Below, piece by piece: positions 6,687 through 15,148 of a stretch of DNA of 19,939 nucleotides. Under the pieces are notes generated by a model that was given only the letters and a program-made list of their open reading frames with translations, had not been told where the DNA came from and made no database searches. The DNA is from an uncultured Rickettsiales bacterium (GTDB lineage: Bacteria; Pseudomonadota; Alphaproteobacteria; RF32; CAG-239), in assembly GCA_900551865.1 (NCBI GenBank), contig URXV01000017.1, forward strand, positions 1-19,939, in the 5' to 3' direction. The stretch's first letter is position 1, and each line of letters begins with the position of its first letter. The translations under genes and the position numbers were made by a program.

Positions 6687-7874
6687 TCACTCCTTCGTGT
6701 TTTCGAGGTTAATTTTACTTGCAGGATTAAATGTAAACAGGGCAACCAGCTCCTGATGCCCGGAGTAGACAAACTGGTCGATGAGCTTTACCCGCTCAAA
6801 TACATAATCGGCATTAATCAGCACTTCCGCATCATAAACAAAAGTTTTAGGATTGCAGGAAACAAAAACGATTTTTTCCGGGCGCCGACACTGCGGCAAT
6901 GCGGCGATTGCACGGCACTGTTCGTGGGCTCCCGCGCGCGGCGGATCCATAACCACGACCTTCACACCATCCAAATCTTCCGCCTCAAACGGAGACTTGA
7001 ACAAATTGCGGCTGATTATCCGGACATTATGGATTTGATTACGGTTCAAAGCATTTTGCAGCCCTTTAAGGGCAGCGAGGGCAGAATCGGCCGAAATTAT
7101 TTCTTCCGCTCTGTTCTTTGCCAGCGGATAGGTAAAGGTTCCCAGCCCGCAAAACAGGTCGGCGGCTTTTCCCCCGGCATTCCCGACATAGCCCGTTACC
7201 GCTGTTATCATGGCATTTTCCGCCGCTTTGGAGGCTTGCAAAAACACTCCCGGCGGGACGGCAACCGCACAGCCGGAAATATAAAGCTCGGGCACCTGCT
7301 TTTCAACAACGGTTTCCGGCATTCCTCCGCCGATACTCCATGACAGGCGCAGAAGCTCAGGCACTGAATTGACAAAATCTGCCACCGCCAATCTGTGTTC
7401 CAATCCCGGTTCCGCGGGCAAATCCAAAACGACATCCATTCCGTTGTCTGCCTGCAACATTCGAACCGAACCGCAACGCAGGCTTACGGTTTGCGTTTTC
7501 TTCCTTTTGGCTTTGACCGTTATGGAAATCTGACAGAATTCAAACAAAAAACGGCGCAGCTCCGGCAGAAAGGCATTTAATCCGGGTGTCAGCATCGGAC
7601 AATTCCGCACATCTACCAGATTATGTGTTCCGGCTTGATTAAATCCCAGTTTCAGCACTTTTCCGCTTAGAACAAAAGCCATATCGGCACGACGGCGGCA
7701 GCCATCGCCGATAAATACCGGTTCGTCAAACAAAGGAGCCGCATTTTTAACCGCAGCCAACGTCCGTATGAAATCTTCCGTTTTTTTCCGACGATATTCA
7801 TTCTCCGCCATTGAGCGAAACGGACAGCCGCCGCACAGGGTACATGCATTTTCTATTATTTTATTGTCAGCCAT
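6687..7874 (-). CDS. 23S rRNA (uracil-C5)-methyltransferase, RlmC/RlmD family
   Basis: SAM-dependent RNA m5U methyltransferase of 395 aa. Four cysteines for a 4Fe-4S cluster are present: C11, C14 and C17 in CTLCGGC, and C92 in RNCPML. The catalytic domain shows FLQASKAAEN, the SAM loop ADLFCGLGTF, the DPPRAGAHEQ motif, and the nucleophilic Cys in VSCNPKTF. There is no N-terminal TRAM domain, which resembles RlmC more than E. coli RlmD. The exact target (U747 or U1939) cannot be told from sequence alone. The ATG has AAAAGGAG upstream. It is followed by tkt in an apparent two-gene operon, with no obvious functional link. Confidence 0.88.
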   Translation of the reverse strand: MADNKIIENACTLCGGCPFRSMAENEYRRKKTEDFIRTLAAVKNAAPLFDEPVFIGDGCRRRADMAFVLSGKVLKLGFNQAGTHNLVDVRNCPMLTPGLNAFLPELRRFLFEFCQISITVKAKRKKTQTVSLRCGSVRMLQADNGMDVVLDLPAEPGLEHRLAVADFVNSVPELLRLSWSIGGGMPETVVEKQVPELYISGCAVAVPPGVFLQASKAAENAMITAVTGYVGNAGGKAADLFCGLGTFTYPLAKNRAEEIISADSALAALKGLQNALNRNQIHNVRIISRNLFKSPFEAEDLDGVKVVVMDPPRAGAHEQCRAIAALPQCRRPEKIVFVSCNPKTFVYDAEVLINADYVFERVKLIDQFVYSGHQELVALFTFNPASKINLENTKE

Positions 7875-7984
7875 TATTGCTCCTTTTTTGCCTGTTTAGC
7901 AAAAAAAAATCATAAACACAAGCAAGTTTTAAACATTTCTGCGGCGAAAGTTTAAAAAAAAGATGAATATTTATTTTAATGATA

Positions 7985-7990
7985 TATAAT
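7985..7990 (+). promoter_or_regulatory. -10 box for the membrane-protein gene
   Basis: A consensus TATAAT lies 34 bp before the start codon at 8024, in the AT-rich divergent gap 7875-8023. No good -35 box is placed 16-18 bp upstream. Confidence 0.4.
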
Positions 7991-8023
7991 GAGAGTTAAG
8001 TTCAATTTTATGCGGAGATTTTG

Positions 8024-9172
8024 ATGTTAATTCACGTTCCAGACCATTTCAGTTCAAAATTCTCTTTTGATTTGGCAAAACTGCCGTCTGCCAAGACTGA
8101 CCGATCGTCCCTGCTGCTTGCCGTTTCCGGCTGGATATGCGGCACTTTGTTGCTCTGCCTGGGAATTTTTGAACTTTTCAGCTTCATTACGGCAGAAAAG
8201 GGAAGCGGGCAGTCTTTTCTGGCAGTAGAAATTTTCGCATTCATTATTATTTTAATTGCTCTGGGAATTGTCATCGGCTCGACACTCTCTATCATACGAT
8301 ACAAAAAATTTTATTTTGACGGCGAAACCTTCACCATAACCTACCGTCCGGCCATCGGCGTTACGCACCGCTTTACGGAGCCGCTGCAAAACTATGCCGG
8401 CGTCAGGCTGAGAGTTTTGTTCGCGCAGTCTGGCCTGTTTAACCGCAGCCGCTACATTATAGATTTATATCATAAAGACCCTAACAAAATCATACCGCTT
8501 TACATTTCAACCCAAAACAAAAACATACGCAAAATCTGGGAAAATTATGCCCGGCGCTTTAACCTTCCGGCGCTAAGCATCGGCGACCGCGGGCTTATAC
8601 AAAGGGACTGCGCCGACTTGGACAAGTCATTAAAAACGCTCGCCGCCGAGCAAAAGCTCCCCTTTATCGCCGGCGGCAAACTGCCGGCGCCGGAATCCCT
8701 TTCCGTTGAAGAACAGCGCACATCTACGGTCGTCGAACCTTCAGGCATCTACTGGGATATTTTCAGCTCGCTGTTTTTGCTGATTGCAATTGCCGCCGTT
8801 TTGCTATTAACGGCCGGTGGCGTATACCTGACGATTATCGGCACGACACTCCCCTTGAAATACTGGGCATTCGGCGCAATTCTGCTGCTGGCCGTCTTGT
8901 ATTTTTCCACAAAACTGTTCAATTCTTACCGGCTCATTCTCGGACGCGACTCGGTTTCCGTCATAAAAACGCTGTTCGGTACCCCTTTAAGCGAAGAGAA
9001 CATCGCTGCCGACAAAATCGAGAACGTAGAGCTCAGCTACAACCCTACCATCGACCGTTACAGCCTGGCGATTATCAGCGATGAAAAGGTTATTACGCTT
9101 GGCGGCCGCCTGCCGGTCAACGACCTGTTGTGGCTTAAAGATTTTGTCATTCGCAAATTAATTGGTAATTAA
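8024..9172 (+). CDS. Duplicated TM/PH-like membrane protein, unknown function
   Basis: An inner-membrane protein of 382 aa that I cannot name. It has two similar halves. Each has a pair of membrane helices (29-55 and 65-91; 245-273 and 279-299) followed by a strand-rich soluble domain ending in a helix (about 92-180 and 300-380). The second soluble part (YRLILGRDSVSVIKTLFG, then VELSYNPTIDRYSLAII) resembles bacterial PH-like domains. The first (YKKFYFDGETFTITYRPAIG) has the same layout. A charged linker of about 60 residues joins the halves. The start is ATG 8024 with GGAG 6 nt upstream; the TTG at 8021 is less likely. It is 80 bp before the TPR gene and could be cotranscribed. Confidence 0.75.
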   Translation: MLIHVPDHFSSKFSFDLAKLPSAKTDRSSLLLAVSGWICGTLLLCLGIFELFSFITAEKGSGQSFLAVEIFAFIIILIALGIVIGSTLSIIRYKKFYFDGETFTITYRPAIGVTHRFTEPLQNYAGVRLRVLFAQSGLFNRSRYIIDLYHKDPNKIIPLYISTQNKNIRKIWENYARRFNLPALSIGDRGLIQRDCADLDKSLKTLAAEQKLPFIAGGKLPAPESLSVEEQRTSTVVEPSGIYWDIFSSLFLLIAIAAVLLLTAGGVYLTIIGTTLPLKYWAFGAILLLAVLYFSTKLFNSYRLILGRDSVSVIKTLFGTPLSEENIAADKIENVELSYNPTIDRYSLAIISDEKVITLGGRLPVNDLLWLKDFVIRKLIGN

Positions 9173-9252
9173 TGACAGATTTTCATTGCGAAGGCGCAAG
9201 GGATTTCGTATTTTAAGGATAAACCGTTTATTTTTAACTGAAGGATTGAGTT

Positions 9253-9978
9253 ATGGCAAAAGAAATCAAACGCGGCGGAGCCGGAGAAAGAAAGTCGGAA
9301 AACGGAAGCAATCCGTATTTTAACCTGGATGCGGAAAAGGCTTTTTTTGACGAGGTCGATGAAGAGGTAAGAAACGAAAAATTCAAAGAGCTCGTCAATA
9401 AATACGGCGGTTTTATTCTGGCCGTCGTTATTGCAGGACTTGCTTTTGCCGTAGGTTATGAAAAAGTAGGGGAATGGCGCATCAGCAAAGCTGAACAGAG
9501 CAATATCCGCTATGTACAGGCGGTAACGCCGGGAACGGATTATGAAAACAACATAGTCGAGCTAGAAAGCATCGTCAATACAGAGAGCGGTCTGTATAAA
9601 GACATTGCCAGACTCCAAATTGCCAATATTCTGCTGGACAACAACCAAACAACCAAAGCTCTGGACGTGTTGAGCAAAATTTATCAGGATAACACGGTCA
9701 GCGAGAAAATCAGGGAAATTGCGGCAGTTAAGCTGGCCACCTATAAAATCGATTCTGCCTCTTATGCCGAAATTGAATCTATGTTAAGCCCGATTGTCCG
9801 CAAAGGCGGCGCATGGGCACCAATGGCTAAAGAACTTCTGGCAATGTCGGCAATTCAAAACAAAGATATGGCAAAGGCAAAAGCCATTTATGAGGAACTG
9901 CTGGCCGGCGGAAATATCTCGGAAGAATTCCGGGCAAGAATTAACGATATGCTGGCTTCCATAAACGAAGCGCAGTAA
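9253..9978 (+). CDS. YfgM-like membrane-anchored TPR protein
   Basis: Periplasmic TPR protein held by one N-terminal membrane helix, 241 aa. The cytoplasmic part is polar and acidic (residues 1-48). The helix spans about 51-68 (GGFILAVVIAGLAFAVGY). The remainder is helical with TPR-like pairs, such as ARLQIANILLDNNQTTKALD and AMSAIQNKDMAKAKAIYEEL. Gammaproteobacterial YfgM is a SecYEG-associated chaperone linked to outer-membrane biogenesis. In many proteobacteria the gene lies just before bamB and der, as here. GAAGGA precedes the ATG. Confidence 0.82.
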   Translation: MAKEIKRGGAGERKSENGSNPYFNLDAEKAFFDEVDEEVRNEKFKELVNKYGGFILAVVIAGLAFAVGYEKVGEWRISKAEQSNIRYVQAVTPGTDYENNIVELESIVNTESGLYKDIARLQIANILLDNNQTTKALDVLSKIYQDNTVSEKIREIAAVKLATYKIDSASYAEIESMLSPIVRKGGAWAPMAKELLAMSAIQNKDMAKAKAIYEELLAGGNISEEFRARINDMLASINEAQ

Positions 9979-10132
9979 GATGTGCCGATAAAAAAGCCTG
10001 TTGTCAGCCTTTCGGTGTTGTGCTTATTTTGCATTTATCTGTTTGGGATTACGTTTTGGTTTTCTAAAGAACGGATTATATAAAAGTCGGAAAGGCTGGC
10101 GTGAAAATATTAATTTACCGAAGGAGAGGAAT

Positions 10133-11449
10133 ATGCATTGGCTGGGTAGAGGACTTTGTATATGCGGAATAGCGCTTTGCGTAGCGTCTTGCGCACAGGA
10201 TAAGAAATTGCCGGAAGGCGTTCGCGTTTCGGTTTTGGATGACGAGACGCCGGCACTGGAAGCCGAGCACAAGAAACTTGTCAGGCTTCCGCAGCCAAGC
10301 GTTAATGCTTCATGGGCACAGGCCGGCGTTAATCCCCGGCATATCATCGGCAATCTGAAAGCCGGATTTACCCTTAAAGAACAATGGGCTGAAAATTTCG
10401 GAGCAGGAATAAACAAGCGCGATTTGATGCTGGCGGCTCCGGTTTCCGGCAAAAACGCTGTTTTTGTCATGGATACACACGGAAAGGTCAGCGCATTTAA
10501 CCTGCTGACCGGCAAGAGACTCTGGGAAAACAGCCTGACGGCCAATATCGGCGGATTTAAAGATACCAAGAGCCGGGCATCAGGATTGGCTTTTGACAAT
10601 GATACGCTGTTTGCAACAACGGGGTTCGGGGGCGTGTTTGCAATGAATGCAGAGACCGGCGCGCCCAAATGGCGCAAGATTATGGAATCGCCAATCCGCA
10701 TTGCGCCGACGGTAACGGCGAATATGCTGCTGATTCAGACTGTAGACAACAGGCTTTATGCCTTAGACAAGAGCAACGGCCAGGAATTATGGCGTTTCGG
10801 CGTGGCGCACGAAGACACGGTTATTGCCGGCGGCGCGTCTCCTGCTTATGACGCGGAAGACAATGTTGTCGTCGCCGGATTTTCCAACGGCGAAATTGTC
10901 GTTTTGAATGCGGCAGTCGGGACGCCGTTGTGGTCGCAAATGCTGGTTTCCAACAAGCAGGCGCGGTCGACAACGGAGATTAATACAATCGGCGCATATC
11001 CGATTGTCGAGGACGGTATTATCTATGCCATCAGCAACAGCGATATGACCGTAGCGCTGGATATGCGCACCGGCGACAAGCTGTGGGAGAAAGAAATCGG
11101 CTCCACGCAAAATATGCTGCTTTCCGGCGACTATCTGTTCATCATTTCCAACAAAAACATTTTATACGCCGTTGAGAAATATACCGGCGAGATTTTGTGG
11201 TCTTTGGATATCAGGGAATATCTTAACGACGAAGATGAAAAAGCTGCCGTTTATGCCGCGCCGCCGCTGATGCTGAACGGCAATATTCTGCTGGCTTTCT
11301 CGAACGGCAAAATTTTGAAGATTGACGCTGCCAACGGCATTGTCAGCGCAAAGACGGAGCTTGAACTTGACATCAGTAACGGTTTGATTGCCGTGCAGCA
11401 GAAAGTCGTCGCCGTTTCTGACGATGCAGATGTGATTGTGTTTGAATAG
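10133..11449 (+). CDS. bamB: Outer-membrane assembly lipoprotein BamB
   Basis: Beta-propeller lipoprotein of the BAM complex, which inserts outer-membrane beta-barrels. It has 438 aa. A lipoprotein signal is visible with lipobox VASC, lipidated Cys at residue 20. PQQ-like propeller repeats follow, marked by TG..LW signatures: FNLLTGKRLWE, NAETGAPKWR, DKSNGQELWRFG, DMRTGDKLWEK and EKYTGEILWSL. The start is fixed by GAAGGAGAGG just upstream and by the lipobox spacing; the frame runs open upstream to about 10001 without being coding. It is preceded by the TPR gene and followed after 20 bp by thyX. The bamB-der neighbourhood supports the assignment. Confidence 0.92.
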   Translation: MHWLGRGLCICGIALCVASCAQDKKLPEGVRVSVLDDETPALEAEHKKLVRLPQPSVNASWAQAGVNPRHIIGNLKAGFTLKEQWAENFGAGINKRDLMLAAPVSGKNAVFVMDTHGKVSAFNLLTGKRLWENSLTANIGGFKDTKSRASGLAFDNDTLFATTGFGGVFAMNAETGAPKWRKIMESPIRIAPTVTANMLLIQTVDNRLYALDKSNGQELWRFGVAHEDTVIAGGASPAYDAEDNVVVAGFSNGEIVVLNAAVGTPLWSQMLVSNKQARSTTEINTIGAYPIVEDGIIYAISNSDMTVALDMRTGDKLWEKEIGSTQNMLLSGDYLFIISNKNILYAVEKYTGEILWSLDIREYLNDEDEKAAVYAAPPLMLNGNILLAFSNGKILKIDAANGIVSAKTELELDISNGLIAVQQKVVAVSDDADVIVFE

Positions 11450-11469
11450 ATTATTTTACGGAGTCTGTT

Positions 11470-12405
11470 ATGGTAAAAATTGTTGAAGCCGATGCCGAAA
11501 TTTACCCACTGGAAAAAAAAGAAGATATTTGTACCCATATTGAGAGATGCGGCCGGACATGTTATAAATCGGAAAATATGATAACAGATGAAACGGCGGT
11601 TCCGTTTATCAACGGGATTTTAAAAAGCGGGCACGAATCGGTCATCGAGCACGCAAACGTTATTTTTACCATGCCGAACATACCGGAGAATCGCCGGATT
11701 TTGATGATGCGGGACATTCGCGGGCTGAACATATCCGTGGAACGGGATAGCCTGACGGGAGAAGACGTGATTGTCGTTTCGGGCAATATGCGCGCATTTC
11801 GCGATTTGGCGCGAAAATATGATATTCAGGATTTTCTGCTGCTCATTGGCAATCCGCTGTTTTTCATAAAACAAGATGCCTCGCGGTCATTTGACGGAGT
11901 CAGGCTGGAAAGCGTACAAACGTCCCGTTTCTCCGAACAGCATAATTATATCACGACCCATTCGGTATGCGATTTGGGAGCATATAAGGACATAACGCGG
12001 CACAGGCTTGCTTCGTTTTCCATAGAATCGACCCGCTATTGCAATTATGCGAAAGGGAAATTCGGCAGCGAGCTGACCATGATAGAGCCTTGCAATATTG
12101 AAAAAGGGACGGAGATGTATGCCGAATGGCTGAAATGCATGAATCTGATTGAAGAATCGTATATGAAAATGGCAGCATTGGGCGGAAAAGGCGACCAGTT
12201 GCGAATGCTGCTGCCCCACTCCATCAAAGCAGATATGATTATGTCGGCAAACGTTACCGAATGGAAGCACATTTTTTCGCTCAGATGCCATCAGGCGGCT
12301 CATCCGTCGGTACAGCTGATTATGAAGAAAATGCTGCGGCAGTTTTATCAGCTGCGCCCGGATTTTTTTGCCGGACAATACCGGGAATTTATTGGGCAGC
12401 AATAG
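11470..12405 (+). CDS. thyX: FAD-dependent thymidylate synthase ThyX
   Basis: Flavin-dependent thymidylate synthase. It converts dUMP to dTMP using methylene-tetrahydrofolate and NADPH, without producing dihydrofolate. It has 311 aa, at the long end for the family. The signature RHRx7S is present as RHRLASFSIES (177-187). Other matches are SGHESVIEHANVIF (53-66), SGNMRAF (104-110) and the C-terminal LLPHSIKADM followed by NVTEWKHIFSLR (261-272). An insertion-like segment at about 110-150 may explain the extra length. It lies only 20 bp behind bamB, so is probably cotranscribed with it. It separates bamB from der, which are adjacent in many relatives. Confidence 0.93.
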   Translation: MVKIVEADAEIYPLEKKEDICTHIERCGRTCYKSENMITDETAVPFINGILKSGHESVIEHANVIFTMPNIPENRRILMMRDIRGLNISVERDSLTGEDVIVVSGNMRAFRDLARKYDIQDFLLLIGNPLFFIKQDASRSFDGVRLESVQTSRFSEQHNYITTHSVCDLGAYKDITRHRLASFSIESTRYCNYAKGKFGSELTMIEPCNIEKGTEMYAEWLKCMNLIEESYMKMAALGGKGDQLRMLLPHSIKADMIMSANVTEWKHIFSLRCHQAAHPSVQLIMKKMLRQFYQLRPDFFAGQYREFIGQQ

Positions 12406-12504
12406 CGAAAGCGATGAGGCGAGCGGTAGCGCAGGCAATGACATAAGCACAGGCAAAAGAAATGATTCGGGTGACAGCGGCGATGTAACAGTTGCGGCGA
12501 TTTT

Positions 12505-12528
12505 AAGGCTTGAAAAATTTAAGCCTTT
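12505..12528 (+). terminator. Hairpin between thyX and der
   Basis: AAGGCTT (12505-12511) and AAGCCTT (12521-12527) pair over 7 bp around a 9-nt A/T-rich loop. The T-run after it is short, so termination may be weak. It suggests partial separation of der from the upstream operon. Confidence 0.45.
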
Positions 12529-12578
12529 ATGTTATATGCAAGACCAATAGTTTATTTTTACAGCATAAAGGGAATAAA

Positions 12579-14009
12579 ATGGCTTTGAAAGCAGCAATCG
12601 TCGGACGGCCGAATGTCGGCAAGTCGACTTTGTTTAACCGTCTGGCCGGCAAGAAACTGGCATTGGTTCATGACCTGCCCGGCGTTACCAGAGACCGCAA
12701 GGAAGTTACAACAAAGCTGAAAGATTTGGAATTGACCGTTATAGATACGGCCGGATATGAAGAGGCGCCCGCCGGGCAGATGGAAGAACGGATGTGGCAG
12801 CAGACCAGACGCGCGATTGAAGAATCGGACGCGGTTTTATTTTTGTTTGACGCGCGAGCGGGAATGCAGGCTTATGACGAACATTTCGCCGATTTGGTGC
12901 GCCGCAGCAAGAAGCCGGTTTTCCTGTTAGCGAACAAGTGCGAGGGACGCGCGCAGGAACAGGGGATTTACGAGGCCTATAAATTGGGGTTGGGCGACCC
13001 GATTATTTTTTCTGCCGAGCATAATATCGGTTTTGATGAGTTGTATCTGGGGCTGAAAGAACTGGAGGAAAAACTGGCTGAGGAAGCCGGCGAGTCGGCG
13101 GGAAGAGATGGAGAGTCGGCAGAGGCACGCGGGATTGCAGGGAAAGCCGGAGAAGAGAATGAAAGCGATATGGAAGAAGACAAAGCCGAAGGGTTAAAAA
13201 AACGCCCCGTTCAAGTGGCAATTGTCGGGCGGCCGAATGTCGGAAAGTCAACACTTGTCAATGCGCTGCTGGGCGACGAGCGGATGCTGACCGGCCCGGA
13301 GGCAGGGCTGACACGCGATGCCATATCTTCTCGCTGGGAATGGAAAGGCTGGACAATCAATCTGGTTGATACGGCCGGGCTGCGCAAACAGGCGCGTGTT
13401 TCCGGCGCGATTGAAAAGATGTCAGTGGAAAGCACGATGTATGCCGCAAATATGGCACAGGTTGTCATTTTGGTTCTGGATGCGGACGGCGTTTTGGACA
13501 AGCAGGATTTGACAATTGCCCGTAAGGTTCTGGACGAAGGGCGAGCATTGGTTATCGCTGTCAATAAATGGGATATTGCCGATAAAAAAGAAGCTTTGCA
13601 AAAACTTAATGACAAGTTGGAAACATCTCTGACACAGGCGGAAGGTGTTCCGACGGTTACGATTTCCGCACTCAGAAAAAAAGGGTTGGACAAACTCTTC
13701 AGCACGGTTATTAAGGTTTACCAGCGCTGGAATGTCCGCATCCCGACTGCTCCTTTGAACAAATGGTTTCGTGACGTACAGGAGATGAACCCGGCGCCGC
13801 TCGGCAAAAACAAAAGGCGGATTAAACTGCGCTACATCACACAGGCAAAAACCCGTCCACCGTCATTTTACATCTTTTCCAGCAATCCCGAAGGACTGCC
13901 GGATTCGTATTTGCGTTTTCTGACAAACCAGCTGCGGGAAACTTTTGACCTCAAAGGGATACCGCTGAGGATTACGGTAAGGAAATCTGACAACCCGTAC
14001 GCGGATTAA
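12579..14009 (+). CDS. der: Ribosome-assembly GTPase Der (EngA)
   Basis: Essential GTPase with two tandem G domains and a C-terminal KH-like domain, working in 50S assembly. It has 476 aa. Both P-loops read GRPNVGKST (about residues 9 and 217). Each domain also shows DTAG (IDTAGYEE; VDTAGLRK) and NKxD-type motifs (ANKCEG, atypical; NKWD, canonical). The inter-domain linker is unusually long and acidic, about residues 160-205, rich in Glu, Ala and Gly. The KH-like end has RRIKLRYITQAKTRPPSF and a C-terminal GIPLRITVRKSDNPY. The start is ATG 12579, with AAAGGGA upstream and GTPase sequence beginning at once. Confidence 0.97.
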   Translation: MALKAAIVGRPNVGKSTLFNRLAGKKLALVHDLPGVTRDRKEVTTKLKDLELTVIDTAGYEEAPAGQMEERMWQQTRRAIEESDAVLFLFDARAGMQAYDEHFADLVRRSKKPVFLLANKCEGRAQEQGIYEAYKLGLGDPIIFSAEHNIGFDELYLGLKELEEKLAEEAGESAGRDGESAEARGIAGKAGEENESDMEEDKAEGLKKRPVQVAIVGRPNVGKSTLVNALLGDERMLTGPEAGLTRDAISSRWEWKGWTINLVDTAGLRKQARVSGAIEKMSVESTMYAANMAQVVILVLDADGVLDKQDLTIARKVLDEGRALVIAVNKWDIADKKEALQKLNDKLETSLTQAEGVPTVTISALRKKGLDKLFSTVIKVYQRWNVRIPTAPLNKWFRDVQEMNPAPLGKNKRRIKLRYITQAKTRPPSFYIFSSNPEGLPDSYLRFLTNQLRETFDLKGIPLRITVRKSDNPYAD

Positions 14010-14040
14010 AGTTGTGGAGCAGAGTGTAGTACGTCAGGAA

Positions 14041-14085
14041 GAGAAGAGAAGAGAAGAGAAGAGAATGGAATGGAATGGAGTGGAG
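14041..14085. repeat. Pentanucleotide tandem repeat downstream of der
   Basis: Five perfect GAGAA units are followed by two TGGAA and two TGGAG units, all 5 bp and in register. The array begins 31 bp after the der stop and is not in a recognised gene. Confidence 0.85.
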
Positions 14086-14147
14086 TGGTTCGGAAAGAAA
14101 AGGTGAGATGAATGTGAGAACGGTACGTCAGAAAGATGAGAAAGAAG

Positions 14148-14179
14148 AAGGAGTGCCCCGACAGGGAACACTCCTTTTT
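14148..14179. terminator. Shared terminator between der and the pilin gene
   Basis: AAGGAGTG (14148-14155) pairs with CACTCCTT (14169-14176), with inner CCC/GGG pairing. Five Ts follow on the plus strand (14175-14179). The minus strand leaves a pyrimidine-rich tail, so it may stop both convergent transcripts. Confidence 0.8.
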
Positions 14180-14197
14180 GAGTACGCTAACTTACGA

Positions 14198-14857
14198 TTA
14201 GAAGTACTTCCAAACAACACCATTCAGGTCCTCAGCGCAAGCGGTGTTCGCATCGGTAATCGTGAACGGCAAACCGTGATCCTGGTTACCCGGGATGTGT
14301 AAGTTGGCACTTGCGGTTAAAGTAGAGGTTACATTTGCCAAAGTACTTGTCGTATCAAGGTTTGTTTCGGCACTGTTTGCAGCACCTTCACCAATCCACA
14401 TTGCTGCTAAACCGGAACCGGCATCCCCACCCCAGTCAGTTGTTGCGATTGAAACACAAGAAGTCTGCGGTATCTGATCGAAGCTGATGGCAAATGCCAT
14501 TTCATCACCAGCGGTAGACTGGGCTACCGCTTTAATTGATACACCACCGCCGAAAGCATTGGTGATAGGATAACTAGAAGTGTAGTCAGACGCCGCAGAA
14601 GCAGCTTCATACATTTCACCTGGAATCAAACCGGCGCGCAGAGCCATACCATTGTTCAACCCTTTATATGTTCTCTGAGAAGAAAACAGGGTTCTGATGT
14701 TGGTAGAAATCATCTGCACCTGGTCGCTGATTTTGTTAGTTTTAAATTTGTTCATAGCTTTTGAATAACCGGCGATACCACCAACGGACAGAACGCCCAC
14801 GATGGCCAAAACGCCGAGCATTTCAATCATTGAACGACCTTGTTCATTAACTCTCAT
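14198..14857 (-). CDS. PilS-like type IVb pilin
   Basis: Prepilin of 219 aa. It has a short charged leader (MRVNEQG) and probable prepilin-peptidase cleavage after Gly7, with Glu at +5 of the mature protein (RSMIEML). The hydrophobic N-terminal helix runs LGVLAIVGVLSVGGIAGYS. The C-terminal half has two cysteines for the pilin disulfide, in QTSCVSIATTDWGG and NTACAEDLNGVVWKYF; the C..+.....DW and C-terminal W patterns match the PilS family of type IVb pilins. Gly/Ala/Ser/Thr content is high, as expected of a surface filament subunit. AGGAG precedes the ATG. No pilus assembly, ATPase or prepilin-peptidase genes lie beside it, so it is an orphan structural gene here. Confidence 0.85.
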   Translation of the reverse strand: MRVNEQGRSMIEMLGVLAIVGVLSVGGIAGYSKAMNKFKTNKISDQVQMISTNIRTLFSSQRTYKGLNNGMALRAGLIPGEMYEAASAASDYTSSYPITNAFGGGVSIKAVAQSTAGDEMAFAISFDQIPQTSCVSIATTDWGGDAGSGLAAMWIGEGAANSAETNLDTTSTLANVTSTLTASANLHIPGNQDHGLPFTITDANTACAEDLNGVVWKYF

Positions 14858-15036
14858 ATTAATTCTCCTAAAATATAAGTACCTTAAACAGTGTTTACTT
14901 TACATCAAAAATGCCTTTTACTCAATTATGTAAATAGTCATATATCTAACGAAAGTTATAGCTAAGGCTGATTACCTAAAAGTTTATTACATCGAAACAG
15001 TACTAAACTTGGTTGTTATAGTAAGCGAAAAAAATT

Positions 15037-15064
15037 AATATTTTCCTAATGGCCGGCAAATATT
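15037..15064 (-). terminator. Weak terminator-like inverted repeat after the MIF gene
   Basis: AATATTT and AAATATT form a 7-bp A/T-only stem around a GC-rich loop, followed on the minus strand by a run of seven Ts (15034-15028). It lies about 85 nt after the gene's stop. The rest of 14858-15148 holds only the AT-rich pilin upstream region, with no clear promoter. Confidence 0.35.
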
Positions 15065-15148
15065 TTCAACGCCGCAGGAAAATGAGGCCGCAGGCGGAAA
15101 TCCGAATGCTGAGTTACGAGCGGAAGAAGCGAGGGCGTTCGGGAGGTT

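Noticed and set aside
6683..6772. Upstream-extended start for transketolase
   Set aside because: It would overlap the methyltransferase gene by 30 codons, while the ATG at 6682 has an ideal ribosome site.
6333..7343. 336-aa plus-strand open frame
   Set aside because: It is an antisense shadow of transketolase and the rRNA methyltransferase, with no family resemblance.
10001..10132. Upstream-extended start for BamB
   Set aside because: It would bury the lipoprotein signal. The ATG at 10133 has a strong ribosome site and the right lipobox distance.
12406..12504. Low-complexity open stretch after thyX
   Set aside because: The Ser/Asp/Gly-rich translation has no start signal or recognisable domain, so I treat it as intergenic.
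14198..14857. Pilin gene considered as the DGR target
   Set aside because: Its C-terminal coding sequence has none of the TR constant segments (WSASS codons or the GC-rich IMH-like end).
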